The notes beneath the pieces were generated by a model. The model made no database searches. It was not told where the DNA came from and saw only the letters and a list, made by a program, of their open reading frames with translations. The position numbers and the translations under genes were made by a program. From assembly GCA_022592435.1 (NCBI GenBank), contig JABYQS010000237.1:1-48988 (forward strand): 48,988 nt of DNA, given 5' to 3'. Position 1 is the first letter of the stretch; each line of letters starts with the position of its first letter. Source of the DNA: Cerioporus squamosus (taxonomy: Eukaryota > Basidiomycota > Agaricomycetes > Polyporales > Polyporaceae). This document shows positions 33,761-43,300 of this stretch, piece by piece.

Positions 33761-34150
33761 GCAAGAGCGCGAATACAAGCCCGGGGACACGTCCAACGAC
33801 GCGTCCCGGCGCTCCTCTCCTCTCCGCCGCCCTCCTGCGCTGCAAGAGCGCGAAGACGAGGCCCGGGACGCGTCCAATTACGCGTCCCGTTGCTCTCCTC
33901 ATCTCCGCCGCCCTCCTGCGCTGCCAGATCGCGAAGAAAGCCACGGGACGCGTCCAACGACGCGTCCAAAAGACGCGTCTCGCACCCCTCCTCCTCGTCC
34001 TCGTGGTCCGGCGCGACAGAAGCGTTAAAAAGGGCAGCGGGGCGCGTCCAACGACGCGTCCCGTTGCCCCCGCCGTCTCCGCCGCCCGCCTGCGCTCCGA
34101 CAGCGCGAAGAAGAGCTCCGAGACGCGTCTCGTTGCCCTGCAGCTCCCCG
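33761..34150. repeat. Tandem array, 81-bp period, packed with ACGCGT
   Basis: Unit starts lie at 33761, 33842, 33923, about 34016 and about 34098. The first three are exactly 81 bp apart and the later ones are drifted. Each unit has GCAAGAGCGCGAAG, then (GGG)ACGCGTCC...ACGCGTC, then CTCCGCCGCCCTCCTGCGCT. ACGCGT occurs eight times. In unit 2, GGGACGCGT (33865-33873) pairs with ACGCGTCCC (33880-33888), and unit 3 holds AGACGCGTCT. The 81-bp period equals 27 codons, and long frames are open on both strands (REDEARDASNYASRC on plus), so it may be coding. Confidence 0.8.
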
Positions 34151-34350
34151 ACGGTCTGGTACAATGAAGAGCGTGAAGCCGAGTACGCACCTTGGCTGTC
34201 ATCAACGCGGGCATGCGTTCAGCCGGTGAGGCTCGCGCGGAGACCGCCGCTGGGTTGGGTTGAGAGCGCTGCTGGCGGGTGTAGGGCGTGAGCCAGGTCA
34301 CGCCGTGGGAGGCGCCCACTCACTTCGCGTCTTGCCACCATATATTCAGC

Positions 34351-34740
34351 CCAATGTCTAACGTACCACATGCACCCGCCGGAGATCGCACGCGGAGAGC
34401 TCTCAGATCCAAGACGGGTGGTTTGACGAAGGTTGGGGGTTTGGAGGTAGAGACGAGGACTGGAAGGGACATGTTTGAAGGTGAGTCTGTTATACGATGA
34501 CTGTAAAGCGACACTAACATTGCTTCGCCGGCAGTCCAGCAGGTGTGGATGGCGAAGATCTGTAAGAAGTGCAAGATCAACTTGATGCACACTAGCGACA
34601 AAGGTGAGTGGTTGTATCGCAACATCCCTTGCACAAGTACGACGAGTCATACCGGCAGGGACGGACGGAAACAAGGAGATGTATGGGGCTGCTTGAAAAA
34701 TAGCACGATGAACGCACCGGTAAGTACAGTAATTGACGAG
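34351..34740 (+). CDS. Small multi-exon gene with a CxxC motif
   Basis: Exon 1 (from ATG 34351) reads MSNVPHAPAGDRTRRALRSK and ends at a GTGAGT donor at 34481. The next exon after GCAG at 34533 reads VQQVWMAKICKKCKINLMHT to SDK and ends at GTGAGT 34604. A third exon after GGCAG 34656 has a good frame (RDGRKQGDVWGCLKNSTMNA) that ends at GTAAGT 34720. CKKCK with a later WGC gives a possible zinc-binding set. The third exon is one base out of phase with the second as read, so either the acceptor is misplaced or a frameshift exists. A further exon may follow after 34771. The function is unknown. Confidence 0.35.
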
Positions 34741-34915
34741 AGTGAGTTACCTTAACAGTGCGTAACTACAGTGGTCGTGACGACGAAGTCGCAGGGGGAG
34801 GGACGTCAAACGCGTGTTCCATAGGATTCAAGAGATCTTGAAGTACAGCGATGCGATGATTGTACAATGTAACTACTCCACAACAGCAAACTGTGCTTTG
34901 GCTGCTGCCGCCCTT

Positions 34916-35292
34916 TTGATCGCCCCTGCCATCAGCATGCCTCCCAAGCCCTCGCCGCTCACCTCGACGCGCGACCAGCACCCCTCCATGTCCATCCGCA
35001 CTTTGCTCGACGCGTTCTCCGCTCTCGTCCGCGCCGTGTACGTCTGCCTCCTACGCCTTCCTTCAATCTCGGCTTCCTAGTCACATCTACCCGCACCTCC
35101 ACTGCGCTCCTTGAACCTCGGCTCCCTACACTACTCGCCCCGCCCTCAAGCTTGGCTCGAACCTGTCGCACAGACCCTGCAGAAGCGACAGAGCGCGCGT
35201 ACTGCCGGTTGTCACGACTGGTAAGTACCTCTATCCAATCTCTTACTCCCTTACTACAGGCGACCGCGCTCGACCGGCTGTCTGCACCGTCG
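34916..35292 (+). other. Exon-like sequence before the tandem duplication
   Basis: A plus frame from ATG 34938 reads MPPKPSPLTSTRDQHPSMSI then RTLLDAFSALVRAV, an amphipathic start. It could be the 5' part of the protein encoded by the duplicated blocks that follow, or of a LINE first ORF. No motif proves either. Confidence 0.25.
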
Positions 35293-35760
35293 CGAAGCCC
35301 GACACGCGCCGGAGATGCGAGAGAGTGCGGCGAACAGCGGAGACGAGACCCTCGACGCCGTCCTCAAGCTCCTGCCGACATAGGAGGACCGCAAGAAAGC
35401 GGAGAACAAGCGGAGACGACGCGCACGCGTCGTCTCCAGCTCCCTCCAGCTCCCTCGCGTCCTCGACGACCTCAGCGCGAGCGCGCCCGCCCTCGACCGC
35501 CTTCCTCCGCCCTCGCGAAGCCCACGCTCGCCTCCACCACCCTCCGAGACCCTCGACGCCCTCATCAAGCTGCTGCCGACGTAGGAGGACCGCAAGAAAG
35601 CGGAGAACAAGCGGAGACGCGCACGCGTCATCTCCACCTCCCTCCAGCTCCCTCGCGTCCTCGGTGAGGTCAGCGCGACCGCCCTCGAACGCCTCACCTC
35701 CACACTCGCGAAGCCCGACGTGCGCCAGGGAGGTGAGAGAGTGCGGTGAACGGTGGGGAC
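35293..35760 (+). repeat. Tandem duplication of a coding-like block
   Basis: Blocks start at CGAAGCCC: 35293, 35516 and 35709 (partial). They are 223 and 193 bp long and about 85% alike over the core. The best frame reads ETLDAVLKLLPT, stop, EDRKKAENKRRRRARVV, then LQLPRVLDDLSAS in block 1, and ETLDALIKLLPT, stop, EDRKKAENKRRRARVIS in block 2. TAG lies at the same place in both (35381 and 35582), so the stop predates the duplication or arose as part of it. The encoded segment is a basic amphipathic helix. Confidence 0.6.
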
Positions 35761-35978
35761 GACGAACACGCCGCATCGTCTGCACCGCTGTGCGCACTCT
35801 GTCGCCTCTCTGGCACGCCATTGCGAGCGTACCACATGCTGTGTGGTATGCTAGCAGGCGTATGTTAGCGTCTACCACGGCGCTCCCGACCGATGCATCC
35901 GGGTTCGACGGATGCATCGGTCGAACTGAGGGTGCTCTCGGCACTGCGGCGGACCTCATGCCCATCTTCATATCTCGT

Positions 35979-36880
35979 ATGAATTCACCCGCCATCCTGC
36001 CTCCGCAGTTCGACCCTCTTCATATAGCCACCCTACGCCTTCAGGCGGCCGCCCTCCCTCGTCCTGCTCCAGATTCCACACCGGAGGGCTTCTTCTCACG
36101 TCCGTTCTCTACCGAGGAGATCGATGCGGTGAAGGCACACGTTCGCAAGAACTGTCTGGGGTCTGCGCGAGGGCTGGACCGCCTCAGCTACGACGAACTC
36201 CTGACGGTTCCCTCCGAGGACCTACGGGATCTGTTCCAGCTCTGTGTCGACACCAAAGCAGTCCCGCGCGAGTGACTTACGGTCGCTCATAGCGGCCGTG
36301 AAGAAGCCTCGCAGGGATGGCTCGGATCCGAAGAACTATCGCGCGATCGGTCTCGAGAGCTGTGCGCTCAAGGTTATGACCATCCTCATCGACCGTCGTT
36401 TGCGCGAATGGGCGGAATCTACCGGCCAATCGCCCCTGCAGCAGAGCGGGTTTCGGAAAGCTCATCGCATTGTCAACAACTCCGTCATCCTTCGCGTGTG
36501 CATCGAGAAGGCTCGCAGCATGGGTACTAAAAGTCTCTACGTGCTGCTCCTCGACATCGAGAATGCCTTCCCATAGGTCAACCAGTCAGCTCTGTGGGTC
36601 AAACTAGCCGACTGAGGAGCGTCGGGTCCGCTCATCGACTGGCTGCGGCTACTCTACGAGAGGCTCGAATACGTCATCCGCTACGACGGCGAGACAACAG
36701 ACACGTTCCAAGCCCTTGCTGGCATTCTTATCGGGGACCCTGCACCTCCTGTGCTCTGGATCCTCTTCATATCGGACTTGGACACCCCAGTACACGAGGA
36801 CGACGTCGTGCTCGCAGGCCAGGTTGTCAACCACCTGCTCATTGCGGACGATGTCTTAGGCCTCTCCGTGTCAGTACCGG
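35979..36880 (+). mobile_element. Decayed non-LTR (LINE) reverse transcriptase
   Basis: Three frames of one reverse transcriptase are visible. 35979-36275 reads PEGFFSRPFSTEEI and KSARGLDRLSYDELL-like sequence (here GSARGLDRLSYDELL). 36276-36576 reads DPKNYRAIGLESCALKVMTI, LIDRRLREWAESTG, LQQSGFRKAHR, and LLLDIENAFP with the first catalytic Asp region. 36577-36880 reads LIDWLRLLYERLEYVIRYDG, LAGILIGDPAPPVLWILF, and HLLIADDVLGL, the FADD box with its Phe replaced by Ile. Breaks: TGA at 36273, a frameshift by about 36290, TAG at 36574 and TGA at 36613. This is the standard LINE RT block order of an Agaricomycete family. No endonuclease domain or poly-A tail was seen, so this is a fragment. Confidence 0.8.
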
Positions 36881-37329
36881 GAATCCTTGCGATGGTGGGG
36901 CCTGGGGCTGCGACTGTACTGTGGTCGGCGTCGGTTGCGGGAGCAATGCCTGGCTGCGCTCTCGCGCGCTCGCAAGGGCGCTGCGCTGCTCGGTAATCTG
37001 TCTAAGTGGGGTTCGTGTTGGGTTCGTGGGAGGCCTCGTCTTCCCGAATACGGTGTTCCTCCTCCTCCTCCCTGGCCGTGCTCTCCAGGGCCCAGGCAGC
37101 ATGCGAACGGACATGCAAGTCTCAACGGCCGCGACGCGCTATTCAAATTGGAGCGTCGGGGACATGTCTGCGCCAAGCCGTGTGGGCTGCGCAGGCACGC
37201 CGGACTTGCAAGTGCCCCTCGGAACGGGTGCGGGATCGGGGGAGGGCTGGGACTTGCAAGTGCGGGTGCTGGTGCCCCGACGCTGAAAACATGATCTATT
37301 GAATTGAGTGAGTACCCGTTTTAAGGTCC
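36881..37329. other. GC-rich stretch after the LINE remnant
   Basis: The RT similarity ends abruptly near 36880. Overlapping frames on both strands are composition-driven. CTTGCAAGTGC occurs at about 37205 and 37254, a short direct repeat. Confidence 0.3.
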
Positions 37330-37331
37330 TG

Positions 37332-37400
37332 TGGCGCAGCGGCTCATGTTCCTGCTGCGCGCACTATCAGGCGACTTACTGAAGTTGCTGGTTCGATTCC
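37332..37400 (+). ncRNA. tRNA-like sequence with A and B boxes (SINE head or tRNA relic)
   Basis: TGGCGCAGCGG (37332-37342) fits the RNA polymerase III A box and GGTTCGATTCC (37390-37400) fits the B box, 47 bp apart. A complete cloverleaf does not form: the seven bases before the A box (GGTCCTG) do not pair with the sequence after the T arm, and the T stem is poor. So it is not an intact tRNA gene. A tRNA-derived SINE head or a tRNA pseudogene fits. No second copy occurs in the window. Confidence 0.35.
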
Positions 37401-37910
37401 CTATGAATGCACTCCAAGAGGCAGGCAAGATCTGTATCGGGGACACGGACCTCCATCCGAGGGTCCCCTCAAATCGGTGTCAGGGGTCCCCGTTCGCGCT
37501 TTTGCGTAGTGGGATTCAAGAACTTGTTCACCCCGATGCTGGAGACATGAAGTAAGAGAGTAGCAGCGAGCTATATCTAGTAGAAGCATGACTGCAAAGT
37601 TTCAGGGTAGTTAGTGGAGAGATGGTTGCTCAAGACATCGTTGAAATGAGAGCTGTACGCACGTGACTGACGCGTCGCTGTTTACTGCACGCCTGCTCGC
37701 GTCTGCGCGAGCTTGTCTCCGCCCGTTGTGTTCGCTGCACGCTGCACGTCGTCCTCCTCCCGTCCTCACGTTGGAGGGCGCAGGATCGCACTGGTCATGA
37801 TCATTAACTACACCATGTATATTCTTCTAATCATCTACATTCTTTCTTGCATCCCTCTCTGCGATCTCTGCTCTCGCCGCCTTCCTGCTCCGAGTCCAGC
37901 AAGTGCAAAC
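37401..37910. promoter_or_regulatory. Upstream region of the 37911 gene
   Basis: No gene is seen. GGGGACAC...GGGGTCCCC partial inverted repeats occur at 37439-37491. A Leu/Ile-rich frame just before 37911 (MIINYTMYILLIIYILSCIP) is open and in frame with the ATG at 37911, so a longer N-terminus with a hydrophobic segment is formally possible, but it is probably 5' leader. Confidence 0.3.
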
Positions 37911-39910
37911 ATGGACCGCGATCCCTTCTCACTGCCGCAACCAGCTTGCACCGAAACCTTGGATGGAAGCTTACCCCTTGCGCTTACTCCGCACATGCCA
38001 TCTGCCTACTATGGCCTGTTTGAAGACATCCACCTCGGTCTCCCAGTGCCAAGCATCCACTACCACCCGGACGAACTATCTGGCTCGACTCCTCATCTAG
38101 CTGGGACTCCTGGCCCATCTTGTATATCACAAGCATCAAGTGCTTTCTTCTCACCGCACACACCCGCCAACAATTCCGAGATTAACCCCTCGCTCGACGT
38201 CGAGAGTTACGAGTGGGATGACCGCCCCGGGGTGTGGCACGTCCGTTGCCAGGATTGTGGCCAGTGGATCAACACCGGCAATTCGAAGACAAGGAAGCTC
38301 GGTTGCTTGCGTCTTCACCGAGGAAAGAAGGAATGCCAGAAGAAGGCCGACGAGATTCGCAACTGCGGCCAACGTGCGCTAATACAACAAGCTCGTCTAG
38401 CCCGGGAGTCTCTCTTCCCATCGCTGGAACCGACACCTCAGATCACTCCATGGGCTTCATTTCTGGCTGGCCGAGCAGTCCGCGATCGTACTCCCTCCCC
38501 CTCTCCCATACCGATAGAAGAGTGCGAGTTTTGCGTCTTCATGCCTCACCAGTACGCCGACATGGAGTACTTGAACGTGTGGTGAGTGCCAATGTATTCG
38601 GCAGAGTCTCATCACTTGCTAACCCTGCGTTACAGTGATTCTTCAGATGTGGAGCCCGAGGATGAGCTCGCTGCGTTGGCGCACCATGCACGTCCGCATA
38701 CCCGGCACTCATTCCTGATGCACGAGCAACTCCATGATCGTCTGCGCGCGCGCGAAGCCCAACTGGATCAGTGGAAATTGAAGGTGTGTTATGCATCTAT
38801 GCCCACAGTTCCGCTTGCTGACTGCTGCTTTATTGTTCGACCCGGAGCAGGGTCTCTCTCTCATGCGCAAGTGCGCAAGTGCACTGAAGAAGCTGGACGA
38901 CTACAAGCACTTCGTCATGGCTGTGGCTACCGGGGATTTACCGCGGCTCCACCAGCTTGTGCGTTGTGGACTGAAAGAGAAGGCAGGAATTGGAAGCATT
39001 GTTGGTCGTATTGAGGAGTCGCTCGCAGGGGTATACAAGGCAAGGGGCTATGGTAGCGATGATCACGACATGGCTCTTCTTGTCCTCCGACTTGGAGGCC
39101 GGAAGCTCCTACACTCTATGAACAAGCGGATCGCCCTCCCCACCATCCATACACTTCGCCGTGCACGCAATATCATCAAGCTCATGCCTTCTCTTGGTAC
39201 TCCGACCAGCCACGAGATCATCCACAACATCACGCAGGTTTTCTCACCGACTTCTCTACTCAATCTCGCCCGGTCTGGGGTTACCGTCATGATGGATGAG
39301 GTCTCTCTCGAGGAACGCTCCTGCTATTTCCCTCACGTGGACTGTGCCGGTGGCTTCTGTCGGGAGCACTCATTCTCAGTCAACACTCGGCTGTCTTCAT
39401 TTGAGAACACCGTTAACATGGCACGGCGCCTCTTTGAGGGCAAGTTGCATCTTGGCAAGGAAGCATCCATAGTTGCGATCAGCTCGTTTGGCACCGTGTT
39501 GCGGTGCATTCCCTGTCCTCGTCTCTCCCACGTGTAAGGCTGAGACTCCCTCCGGAATGGCATCCTTGCTCTCAACGGTGTTCGCTGCATGGAAGAGTAC
39601 CGCAGCAGCACACTTTGGCCCGATCTGGTCCTTTGCCTCCGATGGTGATGCCGGACGCCGCACCATGGTCTACCAGGAGTTCATGAAGCATAGGGTCGAC
39701 GAGGGTCACGAACTGTTCCGCTATTTGGGAAGTCTACCCGGCCTGAACCTGCTCACCGGCCCGGACAATATCACCGCAGATTTTGATTGGAAGCACGAGC
39801 TGAAACGTGAGTTTTTGTTGCTCACTAAGTCATGAGAGACACTAAGACGTCCTTCAGGCATCGGACGAATGTTTCACACACTGGACGGCGTCATGATCGG
39901 CAAGACCATG
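37911..39910 (+). pseudogene. Agaricomycete zinc-finger-like family gene, truncated by the LTR retrotransposon
   Basis: Exon 1 is 37911-38581, with intron 38582-38635 (54 nt). Exon 2 is 38636-38783. The third coding block begins at 38809, then intron 39807-39857 and the last exon 39858-39910. The N-terminal part has a C2HC-like set (WHVRCQDCGQWINTGNS, then RLHRGKKEC). The body carries MRKCASALKKLDDYKHFVMA, SGVTVMMDEVSLEERSCYFP, HFGPIWSFASDGDAGRRTMV and PGLNLLTGPDNITADFDWKH. I know this set from a family that is repeated in many mushroom genomes, of unknown function and often near transposons. Breaks: a one-base frameshift near 39495, and loss of everything after GRMFHTLDGVMIGKTM, where the LTR begins at 39911. 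Confidence 0.7.
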
Positions 39911-40294
39911 TGTGAGAAACCCGGCGCTTGACGAAGATCTTGACGATGTCGAGGTCGAAGTCGAGCGGTCGGGAAACACGCGAGTCTTCAGGACACGAGC
40001 GAATGAGTAGGAAGAGTCGTCGTATCGAGAGAACTGGCGACTAGGCGCCCCAAACTACAGGTCCTAAATACATGTCGAGACATAGCAAGCTAGAATAAGA
40101 TGAGACAAAGTAGAACATCATAGAACCTGAGAGAACTAGAGTAGACAAAGACACAAAGAGAGAAAGGGAAACAAAGCGTAAGGTCTAGGTGAAGAGAAGT
40201 GAAAGAAGGCGACGTCATCTAGTAGCCTCGAGGCTACGAGATGCGTGCCTGGGAGGTGAGCCGAAAGTGGCTATCGAGACGCCGGCCCCTTACA
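39911..40294 (-). repeat. 3' LTR of the retrotransposon
   Basis: 384 bp, TG...CA ends in either orientation. It carries a perfect 16-bp palindrome GTAGCCTCGAGGCTAC at 40222-40237. Compared with the other LTR it has one extra G (AGGACACG against AGACACG) and CTGGCGACT in place of CTGGGGACT. Confidence 0.95.
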
Positions 40295-40304
40295 TTCGCC
40301 CTCT
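40295..40304 (-). other. Polypurine tract
   Basis: In sense orientation AGAGGGCGAA stands directly before the 3' LTR (TGTAAG). This is the expected primer site for plus-strand synthesis. Confidence 0.6.
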
Positions 40305-40353
40305 AGGGCTTGCGTCAGTAAGTCCTACTCGCCGGCTCATGATAGCCACATAC

Positions 40354-43300
40354 TCACGGGTCGTCGGCGAAGTCTACAGCGTCATCGTACTCATCTTCAT
40401 TGAGTTCGTCGACCTCCATGTCCTGAGAGGACCCCTGGACGAAGTCCTGCTGACCATCGTCAGGTTGGATAGCCTGTTCGCCTTGACCTACCCAGACGCC
40501 ATCCGGCTGTCCGAGTGCTTCCCCGACTGGGAGTCCGAGGTCGCAATAGGTATGTGTGAGAAAATGTATGACAGCTGCTCCATCATCCGGACGAATGTAC
40601 TCACGCGTTCCAGCGTTCTGCTGTCCAGATGTAGCGCGCTTGCCACGGTTGCGGCGGTCGCGTCCACCACGACGCCCGCGTTTGCCACGCGAGTTTGCCT
40701 TCGGGTCGGCGAACTTCACTCCAACGCGCTCGCGAAGAGCAGGTCCTCGAGTGTCGTGCTTGACGTACGGCTTACGGTGAGTGCCTCGTCCGCGCTTGTC
40801 CGGGAAGCCGCGAGCCTTGTGCACGTCCGCCTGCAACTGACCGATCGTCTTGATCAGGTCGAAGGCCTGGACCTGCGCGTTCATGTTGGTCGTGAGGAGG
40901 GTGTTGAACGCCTCCGCGGACATGGAGACACCGGGAAGCAGCGGCGGCGGAGCCTGCGGCTGTGTCGCGGTGGTGCGAGCGAAGAGCTCGGGGTAGTCGG
41001 TCGGCAGCGGTGCGTACTTTTCTTTGATCTTGAAGGCTTCGACGTAACCGCGCGGGGGAGGACCGGGGTAGGGACCCGAGGCGTTCGCCCAGGCAAGACA
41101 GGCTCGAGCGTAACGCTCCCACCGGACCTGGTCGTCGGCGTTGTACTGAGAAGACATGGAGGAAGGCTGGGAGTTCTGAGACCGGGGCTGATGAGACTGG
41201 GTTTGCGAGGTGCGATCGCTGCCCTTCCGGTGTTGCTTGCGCTGATACTTATGCCCAGTCGCCCTCTTTGTCTTCAGCTCGTCCGCGAGGTCGCGCGAGC
41301 TTGCGCGGCCCCTCCGTCGCGATTGTGACGCTTTGCCACCCGCGGCACCGACAATGTCCCCGAGTGGCACACTAACGAAGCTAACGCCCATTTCCGCCCG
41401 TACGTGTTGCGGTTCAGGATCCCGCGTGTCCTTCCGCTCCCACAACTGACGGATGCCCGCAATTCCCAGTGCTTCAAAGTACTCCGTCAAAGCCTGTAGA
41501 TGCTTGATGTCTCGGTACGGGACCCAGGTGACGTCACCAGTTGACCACTGAACTTCGAATTCGGCGTCCGCCCCCTTCCCGATGTGAGACAGGATCCTAT
41601 CGACAGCCCACTCGCGTGGCTGCTCGCCGAAGCCAGGCAGCTGATGGAACTGTCGCCCGGGGAACCTCCGATCGTCATTTGGGAAATGAGGCCTCAACAA
41701 AGACGCATGAAACGCGTTGCTGATCCCACGCGCCCGCAATTCATTGGACAGATCCAGCTGGTACGTTGCGCCCTCCGTCAGAACCTTCGTGATCTTGAAT
41801 GGACCCAGGTACTTGGGCACAAGCTTCCGCGCCCTTCCCTTTGGCACGCTGAGGTTCTTTGTTGACAGGTACACGAGGTCGCCCTCGAGGAAGCCTGCAG
41901 GTCGCCGATGGCGATTAGCCTGCAACACTTGACCAACCCGGGCGGCGATGATGGCGTCATGCGCAGCCATTATCGCCTCCTTCATGCGCTGCGCGAACGC
42001 CTGCACACCAGGATACTCGGACTCGCTCGACCAGACGAGCGTACGCGGCATCTGCCCGTAGTTCAAGAAAAACGGTGAGAATCCAGTGGTCTCGGAACGT
42101 GCCGTGTTCATGGCTAACTCGATAGCTGGTAACTTCCGTACCCAGTCCTTCTGGTCCGGCCTGACACACTGACGCAGCATCTGGGTCATTGTGCGATTAG
42201 CCCGCTCGGTAGCTCCGTCCGTCTGCGGGTGATAAGACGAAGACAAGCGCAGCTCGGTGCCAAGCAACTCGTGTAGCCGGCGCCAGAACAGACTGGTGAA
42301 CAACGTGTCCCTATCGCTGATAATCCGTTCCGGTAAGCCGTGTAGTTTGTACACATGCTCGAATATGACTTCCGCAATCTCGACCGCTCCGTAGGTTTGG
42401 CAGGTAGGCACCAAATGTACCATGGAGGTTAACTGGTCAATAATTACACATATCATGTCATACGAGCCATTGCGGTTCTCCGAAGCTGGAAGAGGCCCAA
42501 CGAAATCGATACCAATGTATTGCCAAGGTCGCCTAGGTACTGGCATGGATTTCAGCAAACCCATTGGCCTCGTAGTGGCCGACTTGGTGGTCGCACACAC
42601 ACCACACGTTCGACAGTACGCTGCGACATCACTAACCATCTCCGGCCACCAGACCTCGCCGCGGAGGTAATCCAGAGTCTTCCGAGCTCCGAGGTGAGCC
42701 AGGATCGAGTGCGCATGCCTCAATAGCACCTCCCGGACCTTCCGTGTGCCGATGAGTATATCTGGGATACACAGCTGGTACGTCTCGTTGTGAGCCTGGT
42801 ACAGAAGTCCGTCGACATATTTGAAGTGCTGATATTGCTCAGGAGCCTCGATGATACGCTTGAAGAAGGCATCTTCAGCATACCGGCCTCGCAAACAGCC
42901 CGGCATTTCCATCCCGAGCTCGCTTGCGCTTGAAACGACGCTATCAGGCACTCCGGGCACTCCAGGCGCTTCGGACTCAGGATGCTCGTCCTGAGGGTGA
43001 ACCGGCTCAGGCTCGCACGGTGCGCCGTCTTCTTGCGTGTCCTTCTCGTCGTCTGACGAGTCCGTTGCTACTTCTTCAGCTTCAACGGTCTCGGGTCGCT
43101 TTGAGCGTCGCCTCGTCTCATCGTATGCGCCCTCCGGTTTTGGATTAGACGCAATGCGAGCTGATCGACGAGGCGTGAAGTCGAGTGCCGCCGCAGCTCC
43201 AGTGTACACCGGACGAAGGACGTCAAGCCCGCGTGCCATCTGAGGCACACCGGCCCCATCGTCGCCCACGTACTCCGAGCTCGCCCGCTCAATTCCGATA

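Noticed and set aside
33310..34319. Long overlapping open frames on both strands across the ACGCGT array
   Set aside because: The 81-bp period without stops opens several frames at once. Length alone is therefore no evidence of coding, and no splice or motif support was found.
35243..35995. 250-codon minus-strand frame opposite the LINE region
   Set aside because: It lies antisense to the duplicated block and the RT relic and has an Arg/Val/Ala composition expected from the complement of Ser/Arg/Pro coding. It is a shadow frame.
37330..37402. Functional tRNA gene
   Set aside because: The boxes match, but the acceptor and T stems cannot form. Reported only as tRNA-like.
40555..40620. Possible intron inside the polyprotein (GTGAGTACATTC near the 3' end)
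   Set aside because: A donor-like sequence is present, but no convincing acceptor keeps a better frame. The uninterrupted frame is simpler.
40189..41328. 379-codon plus-strand frame at the 3' end of the retrotransposon
   Set aside because: It is antisense to the polyprotein and crosses the LTR border. It is explained by the codon structure of the real frame.
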